From: Spirochaetota bacterium
GTDB lineage: Bacteria > Spirochaetota > JAGLSM01
Reading direction: 5' to 3'
NCBI GenBank assembly: GCA_023135745.1
Contig: JAGLSM010000033.1
Location: 1-10,604 of the forward strand
Length of the DNA: 10,604 nt
Shown here piece after piece: positions 1 to 8,657 of this stretch. The notes beneath the pieces are model-generated. The model made no database searches and was not told where the DNA came from. It saw nothing but the letters and a program-made list of their open reading frames with translations. Made by a program: the position numbers and the translations under genes. How positions within the stretch are numbered: position 1 is the first letter of the stretch; each line of letters begins with the position of its first letter.

Positions 1-41
1 TCGTCTCCCCACTGGGCTCCAACTAGTATGTTACAGGGCAT
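1..41 (-). CDS. purA: Adenylosuccinate synthetase, N-terminal fragment (runs off the left edge)
   Basis: The first 13 codons read MPCNILVGAQWGD. This is the characteristic start of adenylosuccinate synthetase: the N-terminal strand and GTP/IMP-binding loop, which in the family continues as a glycine-rich GDEGKGK motif just beyond the edge. The enzyme joins IMP and aspartate using GTP, the first committed step to AMP, in the cytoplasm. The ATG (complement of 39-41) has a strong Shine-Dalgarno AAGGAAG (complement of 48-54) six bases upstream, which fixes the start. It lies 27 nt downstream of the serA stop on the same strand, so co-transcription with serA is likely. The identification rests on a short but very distinctive motif; the rest of the gene cannot be checked here. 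Confidence 0.85.
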   Translation of the reverse strand, partial: MPCNILVGAQWGD

Positions 42-68
42 GTTATTCTTCCTTATTTAATTTTTCTA

Positions 69-1661
69 TTAATTTTCCAATGATACGACAGCCGCGTCTA
101 TGATGCATTCACAGGACGTAATCTTTTCAAGAATGGATTCAGGAATAGCTCCGTCAATTGAGAGTATAGTTAATACTGTGCTCCCCTTTTCTTTGCGTCC
201 AAGCTTCATGCTTGCAATATTGATTTTTTCATTACCAAGGATTGTTCCGATAATTCCTACAGCTCCGGGGACGTCCGTATTATGGACAACGAGAAAGGTA
301 CCTTCAGGTACAAGATCAAAATGGAAACCGTTAAGATAAACGAACCTGATATCATCTTCGCCGTAGATAGTGCCCCATAGTTCATAGGAATCTTTATCCA
401 TAACTATTTTGACGCTTATCAGATCTGTAAAATCTCTTTCAATTGTTTCTTTTTTTTCTATAACATTAATTCCACGGGCTTTTGCCAGAATTGGAGCATT
501 TACAAAATTAACCTTTTCAGAAAGAATTGGATCCAGTATCCCTTTTAGTATTGTCTGGGTAAGAAAATAAACAGGTTTACTGGTGATTTCTCCTGAATAG
601 GTTATGATTATTTCTTTTATGCTCTTTTTAGCAAGTTTTGATAAAAATATGCCGAGTTTCTCGCTTAACTTGAGGTAGGATTTCATTTCGTTCATTAGTT
701 TCGCGTCAAGTGATGGAATGTTTACAGGATTCTTAATCACTCCCTTTTCGAAAAAGTCAATTACCTCGTTGGATGTTTCAATGGCTACACTTTCCTGCGC
801 TTCGCCTGTTGAGGCTCCAAGGTGGGGTGTTGTTATTATATTTTCAATGTCCATAAACGGATTTTCTGCGGGAGGTTCCTTTGGATATACGTCAAAAGCT
901 GCACCTGCGAGTCTCCCGGTCTTTACAGCCTCTGCGATGGCTTGTTCATTATATACTCCGCCGCGCGCACAGTTAATGAGCATTGTGGTTTTTTTCATCA
1001 TTTCAATTTCTTTTTTGCCAATCATGTCCTTTGTTTTATCAGTCAGAGGAACATGTACCGAAATAAAATCAGCTTCTTTATATATTGTTTCAAGATCGAG
1101 CATTTTTATTCCAATTGCTTCGGCCTGTTCTGTTGACATAAAAGGATCATTCCCCAACAGCTCCATACCGCAGGAATAACAGCGTTTGGCAAGTTCACTT
1201 CCGATTCTTCCGAGTCCGATAATTCCCATTTTTTTCCCGTAAAGCTGAACCCCGCTGAACCTTTTTTTGTCCCATTTTCCGTTTTTCATAGCACTGTAAG
1301 CCTGCGGGATATTTCTTGCCAGTGAAAAGATGAGGGCCATCGCGTGCTCTGCTGTTGAAATTGAATTGCCGCTTGGAGCATTCATTACAATAACACCGTT
1401 TTCTGTTGCTGCTTTACGGTCAACGTTATCGGTTCCGACACCGGCTCTGGCAACCAGTTTTAAATTCTTTGCGGATTTTATGATATCTTCCGTTACAGTT
1501 GAGGCGCTTCGGATTATCAGACCGTCAGCATCCTTTATTTCCTTTTTCAATTCATCAGGAGTCAAGCCCGGTTTGTATATACAGTCGAATCCTTTTTTTT
1601 CTTCCAGGATTTTTCTTCCGCTTTCCGAGAAGCTGTCGCTTATTAAAATTTTAAAACTCAT
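69..1661 (-). CDS. serA: D-3-phosphoglycerate dehydrogenase, long form with ACT domain
   Basis: Cytoplasmic NAD-dependent enzyme that oxidises 3-phosphoglycerate to 3-phosphohydroxypyruvate, the entry step of serine biosynthesis. The 530 residues match the long SerA type. There is a split substrate-binding domain (about 1-95 and 285-318). The NAD-binding Rossmann domain has GLGRIG at 149-154 and an acidic residue D172 after the second strand. Catalytic residues are R233 in NCARGG, E262 in KEPP and H280 in PHLGAST. An intervening ASB-type domain (about 320-450) is followed by a C-terminal ACT domain (about 456-527) with the usual DVPGAVGIIG segment, which in the family senses serine. The ATG start has GGAG six bases upstream. 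It follows lon by 78 nt with no convincing terminator between them, and precedes purA by 27 nt. Nothing appears broken. The ACT domain suggests feedback control, but serine inhibition cannot be read from sequence. Confidence 0.96.
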   Translation of the reverse strand: MSFKILISDSFSESGRKILEEKKGFDCIYKPGLTPDELKKEIKDADGLIIRSASTVTEDIIKSAKNLKLVARAGVGTDNVDRKAATENGVIVMNAPSGNSISTAEHAMALIFSLARNIPQAYSAMKNGKWDKKRFSGVQLYGKKMGIIGLGRIGSELAKRCYSCGMELLGNDPFMSTEQAEAIGIKMLDLETIYKEADFISVHVPLTDKTKDMIGKKEIEMMKKTTMLINCARGGVYNEQAIAEAVKTGRLAGAAFDVYPKEPPAENPFMDIENIITTPHLGASTGEAQESVAIETSNEVIDFFEKGVIKNPVNIPSLDAKLMNEMKSYLKLSEKLGIFLSKLAKKSIKEIIITYSGEITSKPVYFLTQTILKGILDPILSEKVNFVNAPILAKARGINVIEKKETIERDFTDLISVKIVMDKDSYELWGTIYGEDDIRFVYLNGFHFDLVPEGTFLVVHNTDVPGAVGIIGTILGNEKINIASMKLGRKEKGSTVLTILSIDGAIPESILEKITSCECIIDAAVVSLEN

Positions 1662-1739
1662 GAAATTCTCCTTTTTCTGTATTAATAGAAAAATAAAAGG
1701 CCCTTTGCTTATCTATTCATATTAAAAAATAAGGAACTT

Positions 1740-4088
1740 CTATTTAAAAATATTCGGGAGTACTTGTTTAAGTACATCATCCATATTAGATATAAATAAT
1801 ATACGAATACCACGTACGACTTCATTAGAAAATTCTTCAATATTTTTTCGATTTTCTTCCGGAAGCAGCAGTTTTTTTATTCCGGCCCTTTTTGCCGCGA
1901 GAATTTTTTCCTTTAACCCTCCAACAGGAAGAACTTTACCCAATAATGATAATTCTCCGGTCATTGCAAAGCTGATATCGGCCGGTTTTTTAAGTACAGC
2001 GGAAATTATTCCTGAGGCTATTGTTATCCCGGCTGATGGTCCGTCCTTTGGTATTGCGCCTTCCGGTATATGTACGTGTATATCTTGTTTTGAAAAATCA
2101 AATTTATCGTAGTTTAATTCCTGGAGAAGATTTCTTACAAAAGAAAGGGCTGCTTGAGCCGATTCCTTCATTACATCGCCCATCTTGCCTGTAAAAAAGA
2201 CCTTGCCGGATCCGTTAATACAGCGTACTTCAACGTCGAGGACTTCCCCGCCTGCTTCTGTCCAGGCAAGCCCCTTAACCAGCCCAATTTGGGGACGGAC
2301 AGCTTTATTCGTTTGTCTGAATTTTTCATTTCCCAGAAAGCTTCCAAGGTTTTCTTCTGATACTGTATATGGTGCTTTTATGTCATTGAGGAGGGTTTTT
2401 TTAGCAATTTTGCGGCAAATTTTCTGAATTTCTCTTTCAAGATTCCTCACTCCGGCTTCTCTTGTATAATTATGGATTATTTTTCTGATAATTGATGTTT
2501 GAAACTTAAGAGGTAATTTCTCAAGTCCTGAAGCTTTAATCTGCTTTGGTATTACAAATTTTTGTGCGATTTTAACTTTTTCATCTTCAGTGTATCCGGG
2601 AATATTGATTATTTCCATTCGGTCATGAAGAGCTTGAGGGATTCTATGGACAGCATTTGCCGTTGTTATAAAAAAGACATTCGACAGATCGAATTCCACT
2701 TCCAGGAAGTGATCCATAAAAGTAGGATTTATTTCAGGATCGAGAACCTCCAAAAGCGCTGAAGCAGGATCTCCCCTGAAATCCTGACCCATTTTGTCAA
2801 TTTCATCAAGGAGGAATACAGGATTGACTGAGTCTGCCTTTTTAAGACCCTGGATAATTTTTCCGGGCATTGCTCCAACATATGTTCTTCTATGGCCTCT
2901 TATTTCAGCTTCATCGCGCATTCCTCCAAGAGACATCCGGACAAATTTTCTTTTTAGAGCCTTTGCTACTGATATCGCCAGGGTTGTCTTTCCTGTCCCG
3001 GGAGGTCCTGTCAGACATAGAATTGAGCCCTTATTATTTTTTCCTGCCAGTTTTTGAACCGCAACGAATTCAAGGATTCTTTCCTTAACATCTTCCAGTC
3101 CGTAATGGTTTTTGTGCAGGGTCTTTTGTACAGAGTTAAGATTGCCCTCTTCTTCAGTTATTATTTCCCAGGGAAGATCCAGCATCCAGTCTATATAGTT
3201 CTTTATTATTCCTGCTTCAGGCGAGAATACAGGAATTGACTGCAGCCTTTTTAATTCTTTGCGGAATTTTGTAAGGGCCTCTTCAGAAAACATTGTTTCC
3301 TCGCCTTTTTTCTTTAAAGCATCAAAATCAGATTCTTCATCAGTAGTATCGCTAAGTTCTTTTTTTAATTCTTTAATCTGTTCATTAAGTAAAAAATCTT
3401 TCTGTGCGTTCTCAAATTTCTTTTTAATTCTTTCCCCGGCACGTCTTTTACTGTCCTTAATCAAAGAATTATCATTAAGCAGGACAGATATTAATGCCAA
3501 TTTATCTTCTATGGAATCAAGATTGAGAATTTCATTCTGTTTTTTTATATCTATTTTTACATATTCGCATATTTGATTAATTATTGAGTAAGGATCTTTG
3601 TTGTTAAAAATATCTTTACTAACTGTCCCGGATTTTTTTCCAAGTGTCTTTGAGAAGCTTTTTTCAATTTCAGTGATAAGTATTTTTAAATGTTCTGTAT
3701 TTTTATTAGGCAGGTAATCATTTAATTTTTTAATTTCAGCTGTTCCGTTTTGTTTAATGGAAATCAGGGCTGCTTTGTACAATCCGTTAAATTGAGCAAT
3801 ATAAGTTCCGTCTAACTGTTGATTAAATTCAGTGACTTTTGCGACTGTACCGGTTTTAAAAAGGTCTTTATAGCGCGGATTAATGATTTGCGGATCTTTT
3901 TGTGCTGTTATAAACAGGTTTCCGTTTGTTTCAAAAGCTTTTTTAACCGAGATTATAGATTTCTCCCGGCCTATGAACAGCTTTTTAGATGTCTTTGGAA
4001 AAAGGATGCTGTCCTTTAACGGGAGTATTGGAACAGCAGAAATTGAGGGTTTATCTGCTGTTTTGTATTGCTTTCCTGCTTTGGTCAC
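1740..4088 (-). CDS. lon: ATP-dependent Lon protease
   Basis: Cytoplasmic hexameric AAA+ serine protease that degrades misfolded proteins and specific short-lived regulators. Of 782 residues, the first ~200 form the LON substrate-binding domain ([10 protein letters not shown] near 22, FIGREKS near 38). This part is more diverged and lysine-rich than textbook Lon. A charged helical region covers ~205-290. The AAA+ module has Walker A GPPGTGKT at 351-358 and Walker [10 protein letters not shown] at 414-422. The C-terminal protease domain carries PKDGPSAG with catalytic S675 and GGLKEK with catalytic K718; the 43-residue spacing is the same as the dyad in E. coli Lon. The start is GTG (complement of 4086-4088), overlapping the clpX stop as GTGA, with AAGGAG eight bases upstream inside clpX. 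This indicates translational coupling with clpX. Length is close to the usual ~780-800. Confidence 0.97.
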   Translation of the reverse strand: MTKAGKQYKTADKPSISAVPILPLKDSILFPKTSKKLFIGREKSIISVKKAFETNGNLFITAQKDPQIINPRYKDLFKTGTVAKVTEFNQQLDGTYIAQFNGLYKAALISIKQNGTAEIKKLNDYLPNKNTEHLKILITEIEKSFSKTLGKKSGTVSKDIFNNKDPYSIINQICEYVKIDIKKQNEILNLDSIEDKLALISVLLNDNSLIKDSKRRAGERIKKKFENAQKDFLLNEQIKELKKELSDTTDEESDFDALKKKGEETMFSEEALTKFRKELKRLQSIPVFSPEAGIIKNYIDWMLDLPWEIITEEEGNLNSVQKTLHKNHYGLEDVKERILEFVAVQKLAGKNNKGSILCLTGPPGTGKTTLAISVAKALKRKFVRMSLGGMRDEAEIRGHRRTYVGAMPGKIIQGLKKADSVNPVFLLDEIDKMGQDFRGDPASALLEVLDPEINPTFMDHFLEVEFDLSNVFFITTANAVHRIPQALHDRMEIINIPGYTEDEKVKIAQKFVIPKQIKASGLEKLPLKFQTSIIRKIIHNYTREAGVRNLEREIQKICRKIAKKTLLNDIKAPYTVSEENLGSFLGNEKFRQTNKAVRPQIGLVKGLAWTEAGGEVLDVEVRCINGSGKVFFTGKMGDVMKESAQAALSFVRNLLQELNYDKFDFSKQDIHVHIPEGAIPKDGPSAGITIASGIISAVLKKPADISFAMTGELSLLGKVLPVGGLKEKILAAKRAGIKKLLLPEENRKNIEEFSNEVVRGIRILFISNMDDVLKQVLPNIFK

Positions 4089-5422
4089 GCAGGTTGCTCC
4101 TTACTTTTCTTTTTTTTGTCCTCATAAATAAGGATGGGTTCTTCATTCCTGTCGATTACCCCTTTGGTAATAACACACTCCACAACATTTTCCACACTCG
4201 GCAGGTCATACATAACTTCAAGCATGATGTCTTCAATAATGGTTCTCAGCCCTCTTGCTCCGGTTTCTTTTTTTATTGCCAATTGAGCTATTGCTTTAAT
4301 TGCATCGTCAGTTATACGAAGCTTTATGTTCTCGATTTCAAAGGATTTTTTATACTGCTTTGAAAGTGCATTTTTTGGTTCTACCAGTATTTTTATAAGG
4401 TCGTCTTCTTCAAGAGGAGCAAGGGCATTGAGTACGGGCATCCTTCCGACGAATTCCGGAATTAGACCGTATTTTATAAGATCCTCCGGCCCTACCTGCC
4501 GCAGGAGCTGATAGAGGTTTTCTTCTTTTCTTTTTTTATTGTTTTTTGAATCAGTATTAAAACCGATTACTGATCCGCCCAGACGCTTCTGAATAATTTT
4601 ATCAAGTCCGATAAAGGCTCCGCCGCAGATGAAAAGTATATCCTTGGTTTGAATTTGGAGCAGCTCCTGATGAGGGTGTTTGCGTCCGCCCTGAGGAGGT
4701 ACAGAGGCTAGTGTTCCTTCTATGATTTTAAGGAGAGCCTGCTGTACACCTTCGCCTGAAACATCACGTGTGATTGACGGGTTTTCGCTTTTTCTGGAAA
4801 TTTTGTCTATCTCATCTATGTATATAATTCCCTTTTGAGCATGTTTAATTCCGGCTAAATCATCACTTGATTTGATTCCTCGTTGTTTAAGGAGTTGTTC
4901 CGCGTTCTGAATGAGTTTCAGAAGTATGTTTTCTACATCTTCTCCCACATAGCCGGCCTCTGTCAAAGTTGTGGCATCTACTATTGCAAACGGTACATTG
5001 AGAATTCTCGCGAGAGTTTTGGCCAGCAGTGTTTTTCCGCTTCCTGTAGGACCTATCATGAGGATATTGCTTTTTTCTATTTCAACATCGTCACGATGTT
5101 CTTCAGGACGGGAGTTGAATTCAATTCTTTTATAGTGGTTATAAACTGCCACCGCAAGATTCTTTTTGGCTTCGGTTTGTCCTACAACAAAATCGTCAAG
5201 CATAGCTTTGATTTCTTTTGGTTTGTACAGCGGAAAATCGATATCACTGCCTGCGTTTTTAGATCCTTCGTCCTTGATTATATCAATACATAAGGATATA
5301 CATTCATCACAAATACAGACTCCGGGTCCGGCAATGAGTTTTTTAACTTCCTCATGCTGTTTTCCACAGAAAGAACACTGCATCTTTGTGTTTTTTGATG
5401 AGTTTTTATTTTTATCATCCAT
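4085..5422 (-). CDS. clpX: ClpX, ATP-dependent unfoldase subunit of the ClpXP protease
   Basis: AAA+ unfoldase that recognises tagged or damaged proteins and threads them into ClpP. The 445 residues begin with a zinc-binding domain using C16, C19, C38 and C41. The AAA+ core has Walker A GPTGSGKT at 124-131, the GYVG substrate-gripping pore loop at 157-160, Walker B IIYIDEID at 199-206, the RKH loop at 247-249 and the ClpP-docking IGF loop at 286-288. A sensor-2 GAR motif lies near 388-390. All hallmark loops are present, so it should dock the ClpP encoded just upstream (16-nt gap). It ends in a short lysine-rich tail, which makes it slightly longer than the ~420-residue norm. The Shine-Dalgarno is weak (AGG about 12 bases before ATG), so expression may depend on coupling with clpP. 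Its stop overlaps the lon start by four bases. Confidence 0.97.
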   Translation of the reverse strand: MDDKNKNSSKNTKMQCSFCGKQHEEVKKLIAGPGVCICDECISLCIDIIKDEGSKNAGSDIDFPLYKPKEIKAMLDDFVVGQTEAKKNLAVAVYNHYKRIEFNSRPEEHRDDVEIEKSNILMIGPTGSGKTLLAKTLARILNVPFAIVDATTLTEAGYVGEDVENILLKLIQNAEQLLKQRGIKSSDDLAGIKHAQKGIIYIDEIDKISRKSENPSITRDVSGEGVQQALLKIIEGTLASVPPQGGRKHPHQELLQIQTKDILFICGGAFIGLDKIIQKRLGGSVIGFNTDSKNNKKRKEENLYQLLRQVGPEDLIKYGLIPEFVGRMPVLNALAPLEEDDLIKILVEPKNALSKQYKKSFEIENIKLRITDDAIKAIAQLAIKKETGARGLRTIIEDIMLEVMYDLPSVENVVECVITKGVIDRNEEPILIYEDKKKKSKEQPA

Positions 5423-5438
5423 TACTTTTTATACCTGT

Positions 5439-6053
5439 TTATTCTTTATTTTTTGGGGAATCATTATCATTGGGTTTTCTGGTTATGACTTCATCAATCA
5501 GACCATATTTTCTTGCTTCATCTGAAGACATAAAAAAGTCTCTATCGGTATCCTTTTCAATTATATCAATGGATTTGCCGGTATGGTTTACAAGGATATC
5601 GTTTAGAACTTCCTTGATTCTTAAGATTTCCTTTGCCTGTATCTCTATTTCACTTGCCTGTCCTTGTGCTCCGCCCATAGGCTGATGTATCATAATCCTT
5701 GAGTTAGGCAGGGAAAATCTCTTTTTGGGAGCTCCGGCAGCAAGAAGGACTGCTCCCATACTGGCCGCCTGGCCGATACAGATAGTTGAAACGTCGCATT
5801 TAATAAACTGCATTGTATCATAAATTGCAAGACCGGCTGTCACTGAGCCGCCCGGTGAATTAATATACAATGAAATATCTTTTTCCGGGTCTTCGGCTGC
5901 AAGGAAGAGCATTTGTGCTATTGCAAGATTTGCAACTATATCATTTATCACATCGCCTATAAAGATTATTCTGTCTTTTAATAGTCTGGAAAATATATCA
6001 TAGGCTCTTTCGCCTCTATTTGACTGTTCAATTACCATTGGTACAAGGTTCAT
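5439..6053 (-). CDS. clpP: ClpP, proteolytic subunit of the Clp protease
   Basis: Serine protease that forms a double heptameric chamber and cleaves polypeptides fed in by ClpX. At 204 residues it is standard length. The catalytic triad is complete: S98 in GQAASMGA, H123 in MIHQP and D172 in TDRDFFMS. The oxyanion-hole segment NSPGGSV (65-71) and the N-terminal axial-loop segment LVPMVIEQ are also present. The start ATG has AGGAG seven bases upstream. No long propeptide is seen, so if self-processing occurs it removes only a few residues. It lies between tig and clpX with gaps of 21 and 16 nt, which supports one transcript. Some bacteria carry several ClpP paralogues; whether this is the only copy cannot be judged from this window. 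Confidence 0.97.
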   Translation of the reverse strand: MNLVPMVIEQSNRGERAYDIFSRLLKDRIIFIGDVINDIVANLAIAQMLFLAAEDPEKDISLYINSPGGSVTAGLAIYDTMQFIKCDVSTICIGQAASMGAVLLAAGAPKKRFSLPNSRIMIHQPMGGAQGQASEIEIQAKEILRIKEVLNDILVNHTGKSIDIIEKDTDRDFFMSSDEARKYGLIDEVITRKPNDNDSPKNKE

Positions 6054-6074
6054 AGTTAGCTCCTGTTTATTATT

Positions 6075-7424
6075 CTAGTGTTGCTGTCTGTTTTTTTCTA
6101 TATCGGAGAAGTTCAGGGTTTTTCCTGATTTTATTTTTGCTTCTTTTTCAAGAAAATTGAGGGTTTTATTTTTTCTAATATCGTATCTTATACCGGACAT
6201 CCTCTTTCCCTCTTCCAGGATTTTTCTTGTTTGATCAGGGGGCTGGTTATACTTCTCAGCTATGATCTGTATTTCTCTGTCAATTTCCTCATTTGTTGCC
6301 TTTATGTTCTCTTTATCTTCAATTTCTGACAGTATAATCATGGATTTAACCTGGTTTTCCGCGGCATCTGTGAAACTATCCCGGAGTTCTGCTTCAGTTT
6401 TTCCTGTTGATTCGAGATATTGCTCCATAGTTGATCTCGCGTAGCCAAGGTTATTGGTGAAAGTCTGAATCATTACGTCAATTTCAGATTCGATCATTGA
6501 TTTTGGAATGTCCATTTTGGTTTTTTTGATAAGGTGCTGCATTATTTCATTCTGAACATCTATTGATTCTTTTTGATTTGCTTCTTCGATCATGTTGTTT
6601 TTTAAGATTTCCTTAAATTCATCAATGACCTTATAGGATGATATTTTCTGAACAAACTCGTCATTCAAATCAGGAAGAATCAATTTTTGAATTTTTTCTA
6701 TATCTACGACAAATTCAACATTTTTTGAAGACATCTCTTTATCAGGGAAATTTTCAGGCATTTTACTCTTTACTGTTATTGTCTCACCTTCTTTTTTTCC
6801 AATAAGAGAGTTTTTAAGGTCAGGATAGGATGAACCGCTTTCCTGGTCGTAGTTGAAATTACGGCCGCTTAGTTTATCGACTTTTTCCTTATCCATAACT
6901 ACATCGTACTTTATCTGAACAAATGAGTTTTTTTCTACAGCTCCGTTTTTGACATCTTCAAGGGTGGCAAAACGTTTCTGAAGTTTTATAAGTTCATTTT
7001 CGAGGTCTTTATCGGTTACCTTATATGTATTTTTTATCGCGGATACTCCGTGGTATTCAGGCAGTTCAACTTCGGGGTAGACATCTACCTTAACACTGAA
7101 TGAGTAGGGCTTTCCTTCTTCAATCGGTTTTATATCACCATCCAGAGATCCGCTGTTAACAGGCCTGATTTTTTTTTCTTTTGCAGCTTCACGGAATGAG
7201 TCATTAATCAGATCGTTAAGAACATCAGCCGATACCGCACTGCCGTATCTCTTTCTTATGATTCCTATTGGTGCTTTTCCCGGACGGAATCCCTTAATTT
7301 TTACTTTTTTTATAAGGTCTTTGTATGCGTTTTCAAATGCCTTATTAACATCTTCAGCTTCCACCGATATATTCAGTTTTACACTTGAATCAGATTCTTT
7401 AGTTAATTCTGTAGTTATTGCCAA
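6075..7424 (-). CDS. tig: Trigger factor, ribosome-associated chaperone and peptidyl-prolyl isomerase
   Basis: Binds near the ribosomal exit tunnel and shields nascent chains; also has an FKBP-type prolyl isomerase domain. Of 449 residues, the N-terminal ribosome-binding domain (about 1-118) contains the signature GFRPGKAP at 45-52. The PPIase-like domain spans about 160-245 and the helical, charged C-terminal substrate-binding domain about 250-440. The start is TTG (complement of 7422-7424), chosen because translation from it gives the conserved family N-terminus and a GTGGAG Shine-Dalgarno lies about seven bases upstream. No in-frame ATG is seen just upstream. It is the first gene of the minus-strand proteostasis block; the rare start codon may moderate its translation. 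The order tig-clpP-clpX-lon is found in many bacteria, which agrees with this identification. Confidence 0.96.
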   Translation of the reverse strand: MAITTELTKESDSSVKLNISVEAEDVNKAFENAYKDLIKKVKIKGFRPGKAPIGIIRKRYGSAVSADVLNDLINDSFREAAKEKKIRPVNSGSLDGDIKPIEEGKPYSFSVKVDVYPEVELPEYHGVSAIKNTYKVTDKDLENELIKLQKRFATLEDVKNGAVEKNSFVQIKYDVVMDKEKVDKLSGRNFNYDQESGSSYPDLKNSLIGKKEGETITVKSKMPENFPDKEMSSKNVEFVVDIEKIQKLILPDLNDEFVQKISSYKVIDEFKEILKNNMIEEANQKESIDVQNEIMQHLIKKTKMDIPKSMIESEIDVMIQTFTNNLGYARSTMEQYLESTGKTEAELRDSFTDAAENQVKSMIILSEIEDKENIKATNEEIDREIQIIAEKYNQPPDQTRKILEEGKRMSGIRYDIRKNKTLNFLEKEAKIKSGKTLNFSDIEKNRQQH

Positions 7425-7665
7425 GAATATACTCCACTTTTTCAGTTTTACCTCTTCATTTAAATAAGAGGCTTTCCGGATTTTTCAAGTGTTAAATATA
7501 GACAAAAATCCAAATATAAAGATACTATTCTTAAGACATAAATTCAAATTCAGTAGAAGGGGTATAAAAGTATTTATTTTCAAAACGAGAACTTCTAATT
7601 AGTATTAAACCAATATTCTACCTTCACGCAATTATTGTGGAGGAATTCATTTTAGGAGATCAAAG
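7425..7665. promoter_or_regulatory. Divergent intergenic region driving tig (minus) and the lipoprotein gene (plus)
   Basis: This 241-bp AT-rich stretch separates the two divergent transcription units and must hold both promoters. Minus strand: the best vegetative-type candidate is TTGAAT (complement of 7542-7547), 17-bp spacer, TATCTT (complement of 7519-7524), giving a leader of roughly 90 nt before tig. A second element, CTTGAAA (complement of 7483-7489), matches the -35 of sigma-32 heat-shock promoters, but its -10 partner is poor. Plus strand: possible -10 boxes are TATAAA (7563-7568) and TAGTAT (7600-7605), without a convincing -35. Small palindromes AGAACTTCT (7588-7596) and CTAATTAG (7595-7602) overlap the second candidate. 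No CIRCE element is seen. Elements were read by eye; none is tested. Confidence 0.45.
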
Positions 7666-8652
7666 ATGTTAAAGAAACTGTCATATTTAATTTTTGCTGC
7701 AGCTGTTATTTTTTCGGCTTGCGGTACTGATAGTGGAGGTGTTGTTCTTATAAAAGTAGGCCTGAGAAAAATAGCAACGCAAAAAAATATTAAAAACAAC
7801 TGGGTTACTGTTGTGCAGAGGGGACAGTCGGTTAAGGTGATAAAAGAAACGACCGGCTGGCTAAAAGTTGAGCTTCCTGACGGAGAGACAAGAGGCTGGG
7901 TTAAGGCAATTTATATTCATAGGGGAAAAAAGAAAATTATAAAATTCAGCAGCAAGACAAGGGTATACGACCAGCCTGATGTTAATTCAAGACTCAGAAA
8001 GACCCTGCTTATCGGAGAGAAGGTCATAGTATTGGCTGAAAAAGGTAAAAAATGGATGAAGGTCAGCTATAAGCATAACAAATACTATGCTAAGGGATGG
8101 GTTCTCAGTAAGAAATTTGTAAAATCCATGGACCAGGATGAAATAAAGGATAAAAAGATTTATGAACAGTATATAAGTGGATTCGGAAACTGTAAAATTC
8201 ATGCTTCTTCGACCTACACTTCAGGAGGCGGCTATTCTTATTCTGTGAAGAATCTCTTTGACGGAGATCCAGGAACCACATGGCAGGAAGCCGTATCCGG
8301 TGACGGTGTCGGAGAATGGATAGAAATTATATTTCCCGATACATCTTCCGCGAAAATTGACATAATAAACGGATTTGTAAAACAGGATAAAAAATATGGA
8401 GACTTGTACGTTCTTAACAACAGGATAAAATCCATGAGAGTAGAATTCCAACGTGTTGATGGAGTTAAACAGACTGTTGTTTTAAGGTTTGAGGATAATA
8501 CAAGAGAATTTCAGGATGCCGGAACTTACACTGATGTAAAAAAAATCAGATTCATTATTGACAGTGTTTACAAAAGTGTAAAATGGGAAAAAGCCAAAAC
8601 CCGATGGAATGATACAGCCATAGGGGAAATAAAAATACGGAATATCCAGTAG
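7666..8652 (+). CDS. Lipoprotein with two SH3-like segments and a C-terminal NADase-type glycan-binding-like domain
   Basis: Predicted exported lipoprotein of 328 residues; function unknown. The signal peptide has KK at 3-4, a hydrophobic core and lipobox F16-S17-A18-C19. Phenylalanine at -3 is unusual for Enterobacteria but tolerated in spirochaetes. A first bacterial SH3-like segment spans about 28-86 (GWLKVELPDG then RGWV) and a second about 92-152 (ending KGWVLSKKF). The C-terminal part, from about 175 to 328, has SVKNLFDGDPGTTWQ and a WIEIIFPD strand. It resembles the discoidin-like NADase-type glycan-binding domain of Leptospira and Treponema proteins. There is no catalytic NADase segment, so a binding role at the envelope or cell wall is likelier than enzymatic activity. 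The ATG has AGGAG seven bases upstream. rarA begins 5 nt after its stop. Confidence 0.85.
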   Translation: MLKKLSYLIFAAAVIFSACGTDSGGVVLIKVGLRKIATQKNIKNNWVTVVQRGQSVKVIKETTGWLKVELPDGETRGWVKAIYIHRGKKKIIKFSSKTRVYDQPDVNSRLRKTLLIGEKVIVLAEKGKKWMKVSYKHNKYYAKGWVLSKKFVKSMDQDEIKDKKIYEQYISGFGNCKIHASSTYTSGGGYSYSVKNLFDGDPGTTWQEAVSGDGVGEWIEIIFPDTSSAKIDIINGFVKQDKKYGDLYVLNNRIKSMRVEFQRVDGVKQTVVLRFEDNTREFQDAGTYTDVKKIRFIIDSVYKSVKWEKAKTRWNDTAIGEIKIRNIQ

Positions 8653-8657
8653 AGATA

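Noticed and set aside
718..1179. Long plus-strand open frame opposite serA
   Set aside because: It lies antisense to a clearly real, motif-complete serA and has no ribosome binding site or recognisable protein features. It is a shadow frame.
1662..1739. Possible terminator between lon and serA (AAAGGGCCTTTT, and a T-run after the lon stop)
   Set aside because: The palindrome leaves a one-base loop and cannot form a hairpin, and the sequence before the T-run pairs over only three bases.
7440..7460. Three-codon open frame (ATG AAG AGG TAA, minus strand) in the tig leader
   Set aside because: It has no ribosome binding site, is too short to be evidence of a leader peptide, and could easily arise by chance.
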